From: an uncultured SAR116 cluster alpha proteobacterium
GTDB lineage: Bacteria > Pseudomonadota > Alphaproteobacteria > Puniceispirillales > Marisalimonadaceae
Length of the DNA stretch: 58,864 nt
Direction: 5' to 3'
Assembly: GCA_902595515.1 (NCBI GenBank)
Contig: CACJQK010000008.1
Span: 1 to 58,864 of the forward strand
Shown here: positions 1-8,375 of the stretch, in pieces
Numbering within the stretch: position 1 is the stretch's first letter
How the letters are laid out: the number at the start of each line of letters is the position of its first letter
Program-made: the position numbers and the translations under genes
Notes under the pieces: generated by a model
Databases searched by the model: none
Seen by the model: the letters and a program-made list of their open reading frames with translations, nothing else
What the model was told of the DNA's origin: nothing

Positions 1-128
1 TTTAATACATAAATTTTATTATTAATTTTAGAAATATTTATTTCTGAAAAACAAGATTTTGGGAAAATAATTATTACGAAAAAAAAAATTAATAAGTATT
101 TCAAAAAACTTTTATTCACTGGATTTAG

Positions 129-162
129 AAAAAAGGTAGCCAAAAAATAATATGACTACCTT
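129..162 (-). terminator. Rho-independent terminator after the BMP binding-protein gene
   Basis: Read on the minus strand, a 9-bp stem (AAGGTAGTC pairing with GGCTACCTT, one G-U wobble) closes a 12-nt loop and is followed directly by a run of T. It lies just beyond the stop codon of the minus-strand BMP binding-protein gene and would end the long transporter transcript. Positions 1-128 beyond it show no gene or motif that I can support. Confidence 0.75.
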
Positions 163-170
163 AATTAAAA

Positions 171-1280
171 TTAACCAGGAACTTTACCATTTACACCTTG
201 TAAATAATAATTCATTCCCCATAAAGCACCATCATCAAGGGCTTTACCTGCAGGGATGATTTCTTTACCTGTGTTATCAATTAATGGACCTGCAAAAATG
301 TTTATTTTTCCAGACTTAATACCATCTAGCGCTTCTTGAGCTTTTTGAGCAACATTAGCTGGCATATTTTGGAATTTGGAGATCACTAACATATCTGATT
401 TTATACCACCCCAAACATTTCCAGGCCAATGGTTAGGACCATCCCCAGTGTTCCATTTTCCATTCCTTAGTTCCTCAATTTTCTTAATGTAGTAAGGACC
501 CCAGTTATTTATTGAAGCAAACAATTGAGCTTTAGGAGCAAAAGCTGACATATCTGTTGATTGACCAAAACCCATAGCTCCATTTTTCTCAGCTATTTGA
601 AGCATAGCAGGAGAATCTGTATGTTGCGCTAACACATCAGCGCCTTCAGCGATATGAACTTTTGCGGCATCTGCTTCTTTAACTGGATCATACCATGTGT
701 TTGCCCATATAACAGATATTGAAGCATCTTTATTTACAGACTTTAAGCCTTGAGCAAAAGCATTAATTCCCATTATAACCTCAGCTATTGGATAGGCTCC
801 AATATATCCGATTTTATTAGTTTTGGTCATTAAACCAGCTACTACACCTTGTATGTATCTACCTTCATAAAATCTGATATTACCAGTCGCAACATTCTTA
901 GACCTTTTATAGCCTGTAATATGCTCAAACTTTACATTTGGAAATTCTTTAGCAACTTTTAAAGTTGGTTCCATATAACCAAATGAGGTTGTGAAAATAA
1001 TCTCATTTCCTTGTTTTGCTAATTCTCTAATCACTCGGGTAGCGTCAGGTCCCTCGGGAACATTCTCTACTACAGAGACTTTTACATCTTTGCCAAATCG
1101 TTTTTCAACCATTTGTTTCCCAAGTTCATGGGCATATGTCCATCCATGGTCACCTGGTGTTGTTAAATATACAAAACCTACTTTTGTCGGGCTTCCGGCA
1201 AAAGCACTCGAAATTACAAAAAATAAAACTGATATACTTAAAGCAAACAGTGAAAAAATACGGGTACAAAATTTTATCAT
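171..1280 (-). CDS. BMP-family ABC transporter substrate-binding protein (nucleoside type)
   Basis: Periplasmic binding protein of the BMP/PnrA (Med) family, which typically captures purine nucleosides for a Nup-type ABC importer. The N-terminus is a signal peptide (positively charged start, hydrophobic stretch, likely cleavage after Ala-Phe-Ala near residue 28) without a lipobox cysteine, as usual in Gram-negative members. Family hallmarks are the TPGDHGWTYAHELG stretch near residue 41 and WANTWYDPVKEADAA near 195. At 369 aa the length is normal. It is the last gene of the ABC block, behind two permeases and a double ATPase; an AGGAG sits just upstream of its ATG. Because the window also holds purine-degradation genes, nucleoside or nucleobase import is the likely role. 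The exact ligand is inferred. Confidence 0.88.
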   Translation of the reverse strand: MIKFCTRIFSLFALSISVLFFVISSAFAGSPTKVGFVYLTTPGDHGWTYAHELGKQMVEKRFGKDVKVSVVENVPEGPDATRVIRELAKQGNEIIFTTSFGYMEPTLKVAKEFPNVKFEHITGYKRSKNVATGNIRFYEGRYIQGVVAGLMTKTNKIGYIGAYPIAEVIMGINAFAQGLKSVNKDASISVIWANTWYDPVKEADAAKVHIAEGADVLAQHTDSPAMLQIAEKNGAMGFGQSTDMSAFAPKAQLFASINNWGPYYIKKIEELRNGKWNTGDGPNHWPGNVWGGIKSDMLVISKFQNMPANVAQKAQEALDGIKSGKINIFAGPLIDNTGKEIIPAGKALDDGALWGMNYYLQGVNGKVPG

Positions 1281-1389
1281 AACAAACTCCTAAATTAATC
1301 TTAAAATACTAGAGTGAATCTTCAAAATAACAATAAAAAAAGATTAAATATTTGATAAAATTTTACAAATGCAAATGAATTCTACAATT

Positions 1390-2301
1390 TTATTGACCGC
1401 CAAAAAAAGGCTTACCAAGTGATGATGGTACAACACTATTATTTTTAGATAATCTTCCTGAAATCATTGTTAAAGCAATAATTGTTGCTATATAAGGCAT
1501 CATTGAAAGTAACTGTGAAGGGATAGGCCAACCCCTTGCCTGTCCAACTAATTGTGCAATAGTTATTCCGCCAAATATTAGAGCGCCAACAATAATGCGC
1601 CAAGGTATCCAAGAGGCAAAGACAACAAGAGCTAGTGCAATCCAACCTCTACCAGCTGTCATACCCTCTGACCAATGTGGTGTTAAGACCAGGGGAATAT
1701 AAGCTCCTCCAATACCTGCACACATTCCACCAAAACAAGTTGCATACCATCTTATTTTTTTTACTGGATATCCTACTGAGTGTGCGCTTTGATGATCATC
1801 TCCAACCGCCCTTAAAATAATTCCTGATTTTGAATACTTTAAAAAGAATGATATAAAAATTATAATAGCAATAGATAAATATGCTACAAAATCTTGTTTA
1901 AATAAAATACTACCGATTAGAGGAATATCTGATAATAAAAAAATTTCTATTTTGGGTAAAGAAGGTATGGTCTTCCCAACTAAAGGTGCTCCTGCTAACC
2001 CAGTAAGACCAGTAGCAAATATAGTTAAACCTAAACCAGTAGCAACTTGATTAGTCATGAAATTAATTGTAAATACAGAAAAAATTGATGCCATTAGTAC
2101 ACCCGATAATGCTCCTGCAATTATTCCGTAATAAGGGTTTTCAAGCCATAAAACAGCTCCTAAAGCACCAACAGCTCCGCTTAACATCATCCCTTCAACT
2201 CCGAGATTTAAAATCCCACTTTTTTCAGCAATTAGTTCACCTGTGGCTGCAAGTAATAATGGGATTGAAGTTGCTATAATAGTTAAGATTAATGCTTCCA
2301 T
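1390..2301 (-). CDS. BMP-type ABC transporter permease (NupQ/BmpD-like)
   Basis: Inner-membrane permease of the branched-chain amino acid/ribose permease superfamily, second permease of a nucleoside importer. It is 303 aa and hydrophobic throughout (about 8-9 membrane segments). It begins with the short hydrophobic helix and the GELIAEKSGILNLGVEG stretch (residues about 22-38) that is diagnostic of this subfamily. Its ATG overlaps the stop codon of the preceding permease by one base, so the two are translationally coupled. A gap of about 110 bp separates it from the binding-protein gene downstream. Confidence 0.88.
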   Translation of the reverse strand: MEALILTIIATSIPLLLAATGELIAEKSGILNLGVEGMMLSGAVGALGAVLWLENPYYGIIAGALSGVLMASIFSVFTINFMTNQVATGLGLTIFATGLTGLAGAPLVGKTIPSLPKIEIFLLSDIPLIGSILFKQDFVAYLSIAIIIFISFFLKYSKSGIILRAVGDDHQSAHSVGYPVKKIRWYATCFGGMCAGIGGAYIPLVLTPHWSEGMTAGRGWIALALVVFASWIPWRIIVGALIFGGITIAQLVGQARGWPIPSQLLSMMPYIATIIALTMISGRLSKNNSVVPSSLGKPFFGGQ

Positions 2302-3380
2302 TATTTTTTACCTTCAGACCACTTGATTTTGTATTTTTGAAGAGTTTCCCCTGTTAATAAAAAAAAGAGTAAAATACCTTCAAATAAGCCAGTTACGACT
2401 TTTGGTATACCCATAGTCATTTGAGCATTATCAGCACCAAGCTTAACTGTTGCTATAATTATTCCAGCGAAAAAAATTCCAATAGGGCTTAATCTTCCAA
2501 GAAAGGCAACAATTATTGCTGTAAAACCATAACCAAAAGACACCTCTGGTTGTAATTGACCTATATTTGCTGACACTTCAATCACTCCTGCAACCCCAGC
2601 TAAGCCACCAGATAATAAAAGAACAGTTATAGTAATTGAATTTTGTTTAAAACCTGCAAATTTTGCTGCTTGTGGCGCAGATCCTAATACATTTATTTTA
2701 AAACCACCTAAAGTTTTGTTAACAAAAATCCAAGAAAAAGGTACTAATAAAAAAACAAACAAAATCCCATAATGAAGTTGTCCAAGAAAACCAATTCCTG
2801 GAAAGGGTATTTTATTTATTAACGCCCCTTCAGGATAGGGTTTAGATAGTGGAAAGCCAAAGCTCATTGGATCGCGTAATGGACCTCTTACAATAAAATC
2901 AATAAACAACATTGCAACATAAACCAGCATCAAACTTACTAAAATCTCATTTACATTTAATTTAGTTTTTAAAATTGCTGGTATAAATGCCCATAATGCT
3001 CCCCCTACAAATCCAGCTAAGATAGTAATTAGTAAAAAGAATTTTGTTTCAATATTTGGAAATGACAATGCTATAAAACCAGCTAGCAAAGCTCCCATAA
3101 TAAATTGACCTTCAGCCCCAATATTCCAAACATTAGACTTAAAACATAACATCAAACCAGTACCGATGATAATTAGTGGGCAAGCCTTAACTAATATATC
3201 ACTTATACGGTCTATTCTTGAAAAAGGAGACACAAAGATTTGATAGAGAGTTTCAAGTGGGTTGTAACCTAAGAACGCGAAAATTAGTAAACCAAAAAAT
3301 ATTGTAAAAACTATTGATAATATAGGTGCTATGATTATCCAGTTTTTTGAAACTTTATCTCTCGGTATGAAAGTAATCAT
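2301..3380 (-). CDS. BMP-type ABC transporter permease (NupP/BmpC-like)
   Basis: First permease of the same importer, 359 aa with about 9-10 membrane segments. The LCFKSNVWNIGAEGQFIMGA stretch near residues 78-97 is the counterpart of the NLGVEGMML motif in its partner. A longer hydrophilic N-terminus than in NupQ is usual for NupP. It overlaps the ATPase gene upstream by 4 bp and the second permease downstream by 1 bp, so all three membrane-complex genes are coupled. Substrate is inferred as nucleosides from family and context. Confidence 0.88.
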   Translation of the reverse strand: MITFIPRDKVSKNWIIIAPILSIVFTIFFGLLIFAFLGYNPLETLYQIFVSPFSRIDRISDILVKACPLIIIGTGLMLCFKSNVWNIGAEGQFIMGALLAGFIALSFPNIETKFFLLITILAGFVGGALWAFIPAILKTKLNVNEILVSLMLVYVAMLFIDFIVRGPLRDPMSFGFPLSKPYPEGALINKIPFPGIGFLGQLHYGILFVFLLVPFSWIFVNKTLGGFKINVLGSAPQAAKFAGFKQNSITITVLLLSGGLAGVAGVIEVSANIGQLQPEVSFGYGFTAIIVAFLGRLSPIGIFFAGIIIATVKLGADNAQMTMGIPKVVTGLFEGILLFFLLTGETLQKYKIKWSEGKK

Positions 3381-4933
3381 TTAATAGGGTCCATTTTTTG
3401 ATTTTCTCTATTTTTACCACCCATTAATAATCCTACATCAGTTGCTGTTATTTCACTGACATCAAATATTGCACTCAAGACACCTTCATTTATTACACAA
3501 ATCTTATCTGACAATTCAAAAATTTCTTCCAAATCTTGACTAATTAAGATAACTGCTTTTCCACTTTGAGATAGATCTAGTAATTTTTGCCTAATTGCAG
3601 TTGCTGCACCAATATCAACACCCCAAGTTGGTTGAGAAAAAATAGCAACTTTAGGATTGTTGGCTAAAGATCTTCCCAGAATAAATTTTTGTAAATTGCC
3701 TCCAGATAATTGACTAGCTAAAGGATTTGTTTCGGGACACCTTACATCATTATTTTTAACTATTTTTTTACTTTCATCTAAGCTGTTTTGAGGATTATTT
3801 AATAGATTAGTTATCCAACTTTTAGTATTACTATATTTGAAAAAATAAGTAAGGAATGTATTTTCACTTAATGTCAAGTTTGGAACTGTAGCATGAAAAG
3901 TCCTCTCTTCTGGTATGGTTTCAATTCCAAGTTTTCGTCTTTCATTTATATTAGTTTTACCAATGGGTATTTTCTCCAAAAGTATTTGGTCATTATCTTT
4001 GCTATTAATTTCACCGCTTAAGATTTTCATCAACTCTACTTGTCCATTACCAGCAATTCCAGCAACACCTAAAATTTCTCCATAATTAACCTGTAAATTT
4101 ATATTTCTTAACGAAATCCCAAACTCATGATCTTTCAGCTTGTCTAAATTTTTTACCTCAAATGCTATTTTTTTTGATTTTGACCTAATAGCTTTTTTTA
4201 ATTCAGTAATTTTTTTACCAACCATTGTCTCTGCTAAAAAATTGGTTGTTGTTTTTTTAGCATCAATTGATGCAATGGATTTACCTGATTTTAAAATAGT
4301 TACTTCATCCGCCAACTCGATAATTTCTTCTAATTTATGGCTGATATAAAGTATAGAACATCCAGAAGATGCAAGTTTTTTTAAAATTTTGAATAAATTT
4401 TTGATTTCTTGAGGAGTAAGAACTGATGTTGGTTCATCCATTATTAATAAACTTGGATTTTGCATTAAGCATCTAATAATTTCTACTCTTTGTTTTTCAC
4501 CTACTGATAACTCACTAACTAATTTTAAAGGATCAACAAATAATTCCCATTCTTTTGACAATTTCGATATTTCATCAACTACTTTTTTAAACTGAATTTT
4601 ATTATCTAGCGCGATTAGGATATTTTCTGCAACTGTGAGGGCAGGGAAAAGAGAAAAATGTTGAAAAACCATTCCTATTCCATTTTTGCGGGCTATGTTA
4701 GGTGATGTTATAGAAATTTTTTGTTTGTTAATTTCAATTGATCCACTGTCTGGCTGAAGTACACCATAAAATATTTTTACTAAGGTTGATTTGCCAGCAC
4801 CATTTTCTCCTAAGAGAGCATGTATTTGTCCCTTAGCGATAGAAATATCGATGTTTTGATTTGCAACAAAATTACCAAAAGATTTACAAATTTTTGTTGC
4901 TTTTAAAAGAATGTCTAATTCTTTTTTGGCCAT
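3377..4933 (-). CDS. Double-domain ABC transporter ATPase (NupO/BmpB-like)
   Basis: Cytoplasmic energy-coupling protein of the nucleoside importer, two fused nucleotide-binding domains (518 aa). The first domain carries Walker A GENGAGKST (about residues 42-50), the signature LSVGEKQR and Walker B LLIMDEPTS. The second domain is degenerate: its P-loop region reads GIAGNGQVEL, and its Walker B region reads VAIFSQPTWGVD, so the usual Asp-Glu pair is Ser-Gln; its signature LSGGNLQK is kept. This asymmetry is typical of the BMP and sugar classes, so it is not a sign of inactivation. It starts 65 bp after the small membrane-protein gene and overlaps the next permease by 4 bp. Confidence 0.92.
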   Translation of the reverse strand: MAKKELDILLKATKICKSFGNFVANQNIDISIAKGQIHALLGENGAGKSTLVKIFYGVLQPDSGSIEINKQKISITSPNIARKNGIGMVFQHFSLFPALTVAENILIALDNKIQFKKVVDEISKLSKEWELFVDPLKLVSELSVGEKQRVEIIRCLMQNPSLLIMDEPTSVLTPQEIKNLFKILKKLASSGCSILYISHKLEEIIELADEVTILKSGKSIASIDAKKTTTNFLAETMVGKKITELKKAIRSKSKKIAFEVKNLDKLKDHEFGISLRNINLQVNYGEILGVAGIAGNGQVELMKILSGEINSKDNDQILLEKIPIGKTNINERRKLGIETIPEERTFHATVPNLTLSENTFLTYFFKYSNTKSWITNLLNNPQNSLDESKKIVKNNDVRCPETNPLASQLSGGNLQKFILGRSLANNPKVAIFSQPTWGVDIGAATAIRQKLLDLSQSGKAVILISQDLEEIFELSDKICVINEGVLSAIFDVSEITATDVGLLMGGKNRENQKMDPIK

Positions 4934-4998
4934 TAAAACACCTAATTTAATTAAAGTTTAATAAATTAAAAATGAGGATAACAAAGAAATATAAGTAA

Positions 4999-5184
4999 TC
5001 AATTCTTTTGTTTTGAAGTCTTTAATATTAGAAAAATAAGAATGGCAACCGAAATAAATATAATAGAAATAAATAAATTGAAATTGCTAACATGCATCTT
5101 GTTAAACCCACATGCAAATATTATAGCTGTTGCTATTATGATCATTAACCAATGAATTGGTTTGCCAATAAATATTTTATTCAT
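4999..5184 (-). CDS. Small two-helix membrane protein coupled to the TAXI TRAP permease
   Basis: A 61-aa protein with two predicted membrane helices (residues about 11-26 and 34-53), a short basic tail (KTSKQKN) and the motif GKPIHWL near its start. I recognise no named family. Its ATG overlaps the stop codon of the TRAP permease (ATGA), which implies translational coupling and a shared function. The permease is the fused form that already contains a DctQ-like part, so this would be an extra subunit, assembly factor or regulator. It is too short for any enzymatic role. Existence is supported by the coupling and coherent membrane topology; function is unknown. Confidence 0.7.
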   Translation of the reverse strand: MNKIFIGKPIHWLMIIIATAIIFACGFNKMHVSNFNLFISIIFISVAILIFLILKTSKQKN

Positions 5185-7196
5185 GATGCAACTTTCATAT
5201 TGAAATTAAGTTTTCCTTGCAAATAATATATTATTATTAGAATAAATATTCCTAAGAAATTAAAATAAAGACCATCTATTCCATAAATATTTTGCAATGG
5301 TGGAATTAATAAAGCAACTGAGCTAAGTAGTGCTAAAGTTCTTTTAAATATGTTTAATTTTCCATTAAACCAACCCTCTAGACCTAGTGTCATACTCCAA
5401 TAAGCCAGAAGAACCGAAATCAAACTATATATACTCCATATAATTGGCCCTTCCATCAATAATGAAGGATTATAAACAAAAGCAAAGGGCACTATATACT
5501 TAGCTATTCCTACTTTACTTGACTCAACAGCAGTTGCCATTGGAGGAGACTTTGCAATTGCAGCACCCGCAAATGAAGCAAGAGCAACAGGTGGAGTAAT
5601 GGTTGAAACAACACCAAAATAAAATGCAAACATATGGGCTGCAATTGGCATTATTCCAGACTCAATCAAAGAAGGAACTATTAGTGCTGCAACAGTAATG
5701 TAAACTGCTGTTGTAGTCATGCCCATACCAAGAATTATTGCCGAGACAGCAGTAAGACATAATAAGATAAATAAAACACCTCCTGACAAATCTATAACTG
5801 ATTGTGTAAATTTTAGTCCAAGCCCAGATACAAATACTGACCCAATTATAATTCCAGCACAAGCACAGGCAATAGTAACTGGAACTGTAGATTTTATTCC
5901 ACTTTCAAAGGCTCCCAATAAATCAACAACTGACATTCTTGTATTTTTTTTGATAAAACTTAGTATTATTACAGAAACAATACTCCAAAAACCAGCTGTC
6001 ATAGCAGTTTTCCCATAAATCAAAAGTCCTATTAAAACAACTAGTGAAAGCAACATATGTCCTCCACCTTTAAGAACCTCAATTACATTTGGTAAGACGG
6101 ATTTTTCAATTTTTTCAATACCATGTTTTTCTGCTTCAACATGAACCATAAAATAAATTGTAGTAAAATATAAAAAGGCTGGAATTATTGCTGCTAATAT
6201 TACATATGAATATGGGGCCTCTAAAAATTCAGCCATTATAAATGCTGCGGCACCCATAATCGGAGGAGTAATTTGTCCCCCCGAAGAAGCACATGCTTCA
6301 ACTGCAGCAGCAAATTTAGCTCTATATCCATAATTTTTCATCAATGGAATAGTAAATGATCCAGTCGTAACAACATTTGCAACAGCAGATCCGTAGACTG
6401 TTCCAGTCATTCCTGACGCTACTACAGCTGCTTTTGCTGGTCCTCCGGTTCTGTGGCCTGTGAGTGCAACCGCTAAGTCAACAAAAAATCTTCCAACACC
6501 GGACCTTATTAAAATTCCACCAAATATTATAAATAAAACAATATAGGTTGAAGCTACATAAAGTGGTATTCCATATATTCCATCAGATGTCATAAATAGA
6601 GTATCAATGTACTTAGCTAATCTTGTTGGAGGACCATAAAAAAATCCAAAAAACTTGTGTGCATATAAAGCATGTAACATAAAAAAACCTGCAACAAATA
6701 CCATAGCCCAACCAACAGCTCTTCTAGTTGCATCTAAAACAATAAATATAAGTATGGAGCCTACAATTATATCTCCAATATATTTGTCTCCGTATCTCAT
6801 CATAAAGTTTTCAACATCCCAAGTTGTCCATAACTGGACAAATATTATTGAAAGTATAATTATGAGATCGTAACAAAAACCAAGAGATCTTAAAAAATTA
6901 CCCTTTGAGTCATTTTTAATTATTACGGGATCTTTAATATTATTTCGAAAAAGAGGGTAAATAAACACCGCTAAAACCATCATTGCAGATAGATGGATAG
7001 AACGAAATGATCTACCTTCTGGAGTTCCATAAACTGCAACAAATAAATGGTAAAATGCTAATCCAACTGATAGCCAAGAGCAAAGAACTATAATCCAATA
7101 ATAAATTGATTTATCTTTGTTCCATTCTAGTAATTCATCAAAGAAACTTATTTCTTTAACTTCATTGTAAACTAATTTTTTGGTATTTTGCGCCAT
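5181..7196 (-). CDS. TAXI-type TRAP transporter fused permease (DctQ-DctM fusion)
   Basis: Integral membrane permease of a TAXI-class TRAP transporter, which imports organic acids driven by an ion gradient. At 671 aa it has the usual fused layout: an N-terminal DctQ-like helical part (about residues 30-200) and a DctM-like transport part. The DctM part has the repeats typical of the family, for instance GGPAKAAVVASGMTGTVYGS (about 254-273), QITPPIMGAAAFIMAEF (about 308-324) and STITPPVALASFAGAAIA in the second half. The gene follows its binding-protein gene with a stem-loop between them and overlaps a 61-aa membrane-protein gene. The substrate cannot be read from sequence; the divergent dicarboxylate-type operon at 8376 makes an organic acid plausible. 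Confidence 0.92.
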   Translation of the reverse strand: MAQNTKKLVYNEVKEISFFDELLEWNKDKSIYYWIIVLCSWLSVGLAFYHLFVAVYGTPEGRSFRSIHLSAMMVLAVFIYPLFRNNIKDPVIIKNDSKGNFLRSLGFCYDLIIILSIIFVQLWTTWDVENFMMRYGDKYIGDIIVGSILIFIVLDATRRAVGWAMVFVAGFFMLHALYAHKFFGFFYGPPTRLAKYIDTLFMTSDGIYGIPLYVASTYIVLFIIFGGILIRSGVGRFFVDLAVALTGHRTGGPAKAAVVASGMTGTVYGSAVANVVTTGSFTIPLMKNYGYRAKFAAAVEACASSGGQITPPIMGAAAFIMAEFLEAPYSYVILAAIIPAFLYFTTIYFMVHVEAEKHGIEKIEKSVLPNVIEVLKGGGHMLLSLVVLIGLLIYGKTAMTAGFWSIVSVIILSFIKKNTRMSVVDLLGAFESGIKSTVPVTIACACAGIIIGSVFVSGLGLKFTQSVIDLSGGVLFILLCLTAVSAIILGMGMTTTAVYITVAALIVPSLIESGIMPIAAHMFAFYFGVVSTITPPVALASFAGAAIAKSPPMATAVESSKVGIAKYIVPFAFVYNPSLLMEGPIIWSIYSLISVLLAYWSMTLGLEGWFNGKLNIFKRTLALLSSVALLIPPLQNIYGIDGLYFNFLGIFILIIIYYLQGKLNFNMKVAS

Positions 7197-7217
7197 TTAA
7201 ATAAAATATTAGTGTTG

Positions 7218-7244
7218 AGAAAGGCACAAAAAAAGTGCCTTTCT
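7218..7244 (-). promoter_or_regulatory. Intercistronic stem-loop between TAXI binding protein and permease
   Basis: Perfect 10-bp inverted repeat (AGAAAGGCAC / GTGCCTTTCT) around a 7-nt homopolymer loop, in the 57-bp gap between the two genes. There is no U-run after the stem on the minus strand, so it is more likely an mRNA-stabilising or processing hairpin that keeps binding-protein expression above that of the permease than a full terminator. Similar hairpins follow two other binding-protein genes in this window. Confidence 0.65.
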
Positions 7245-7253
7245 GATCTGAAT

Positions 7254-8210
7254 TTACATAACACCCTGTTCTTTATAGTACTTTGCAGCACCAGGATGAA
7301 TTGGGACAGCTGCACCATTAACAGCGTCTTTTAGGATTACTTTTTTCCAAACGCTTTTCACTTTTACAAATTCAGCATGATTGTCCCAAAAAGCTTTTGT
7401 CATTTTATATACTAAATCATCAGACAAATCTTTATGCACAATCATAGAAGTTACAATACCTAAAGTTGGTATATCCTTATCGAGTGATTTATAAGCACTA
7501 GCAGGAATTTTACCATAAATATAACCTGGATTATTTTTAACAATCCTATCTATTCTGTCTTTAGGAAGGCCAATAAATCTGATACCAGGACTATTTTCAA
7601 GTTCAATAAAACTAGCCTGTGGAACAGAAGTCGCAGCCATAAAAACATCTGCTTGTCCGTCTTTCATCAGAGCAACTGATTCCTTATAACTAACCATATG
7701 AACTACACCACCATTTTTCTTGATAGTATTGAAATCATACCCATAGTCTTTTATTATTGATTCACAAAATGCAGTACCTGTCCATTTTGGCTTACCAGGA
7801 CTGATATTTGCTGACTTCATATCTTCAAAACCTTTAATTTTTGAATCTGCCCTAACTGCAACTTGGAAAGCTGCAGGATATAAAGTTGCAAAATATCTTA
7901 CATTTTTATGTGCCTTTTTAAATTTACCTTTTCCTGTATAGCCATTTGCAACTGTATGAGCATATGTCCATCCAATTTCAGCATCGCCACCATCAACAGA
8001 CATCACATTTGATATTCCACCACCAGAAGTATTAGATGTTGAAACTCCCTTAATATTAGTTTCCATTACTTGCATTACTTTTGCTCCAAGAGGATACCAA
8101 GATCCACCTGAAGGTCCAGACACCATTCTGAGAAACTGATCAGAATAAGCAACGGATGATGTTACTAATAAGGAAGAAGCAACTAGTAGTACACTTGAAA
8201 TACGTTTCAT
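7254..8210 (-). CDS. TAXI family TRAP transporter solute-binding protein
   Basis: Periplasmic binding protein of the TAXI TRAP class, 318 aa. It has a clear signal peptide (MKRISSVLLVASSLLVTSSVAYS, cleavage near residue 23) and then the family pattern MVSGPSGGSWYPLGAKV, followed by VSTSNTSGGGISNV and the VAVRADSKIKGFEDMKSANIS segment. It is the first gene of the minus-strand transporter operon, preceded by a GGGGG Shine-Dalgarno-like run. It faces the plus-strand catabolic operon that begins at 8376, so the two may share a regulated promoter region. Ligand unknown; TAXI ligands characterised so far are mostly dicarboxylates or amino acids. Confidence 0.92.
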   Translation of the reverse strand: MKRISSVLLVASSLLVTSSVAYSDQFLRMVSGPSGGSWYPLGAKVMQVMETNIKGVSTSNTSGGGISNVMSVDGGDAEIGWTYAHTVANGYTGKGKFKKAHKNVRYFATLYPAAFQVAVRADSKIKGFEDMKSANISPGKPKWTGTAFCESIIKDYGYDFNTIKKNGGVVHMVSYKESVALMKDGQADVFMAATSVPQASFIELENSPGIRFIGLPKDRIDRIVKNNPGYIYGKIPASAYKSLDKDIPTLGIVTSMIVHKDLSDDLVYKMTKAFWDNHAEFVKVKSVWKKVILKDAVNGAAVPIHPGAAKYYKEQGVM

Positions 8211-8350
8211 TTAAACCCCCGAAAAATTTAGTTTTTAAGTAATTAATAGTATCACAATTTATTTCTAAAAACGTCAAGTGATAGTTCTTTTTTTATTAAT
8301 AAATTTTTATAGGTTTAACTAAAAATAAAAAGAGTGTAGAAATATTAATA

Positions 8351-8364
8351 CTTAGACGTCTGAG
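8351..8364. promoter_or_regulatory. Imperfect 14-bp palindrome (candidate operator) before the lyase operon
   Basis: CTTAGACGTCTGAG contains the perfect 8-bp palindrome AGACGTCT and is symmetric at 12 of 14 positions. It lies about 11 bp before the ATG at 8376, overlapping the start of a GAGGGGG Shine-Dalgarno stretch, within the 165-bp divergent region between the TAXI binding protein and the HMG-CoA-lyase-like gene. A repressor bound here could block transcription or the first gene's initiation region. No regulator gene lies next to it. Confidence 0.3.
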
Positions 8365-8375
8365 GGGGTATAAAC

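Noticed and set aside
991-1293. Plus-strand open frame of 100 codons opposite the BMP binding protein
   Set aside because: It is an antisense shadow: the minus-strand protein has a signal peptide, family motifs and ribosome site, while this frame has none. The same reasoning removed the other antisense frames, for instance at 12656-13069, 39538-39906 and 54432-54842.
4338-4933. Inactivated ABC ATPase because its second Walker B lacks Asp-Glu
   Set aside because: The degenerate second nucleotide-binding domain is normal for BMP-type double ATPases, and the first domain is complete.
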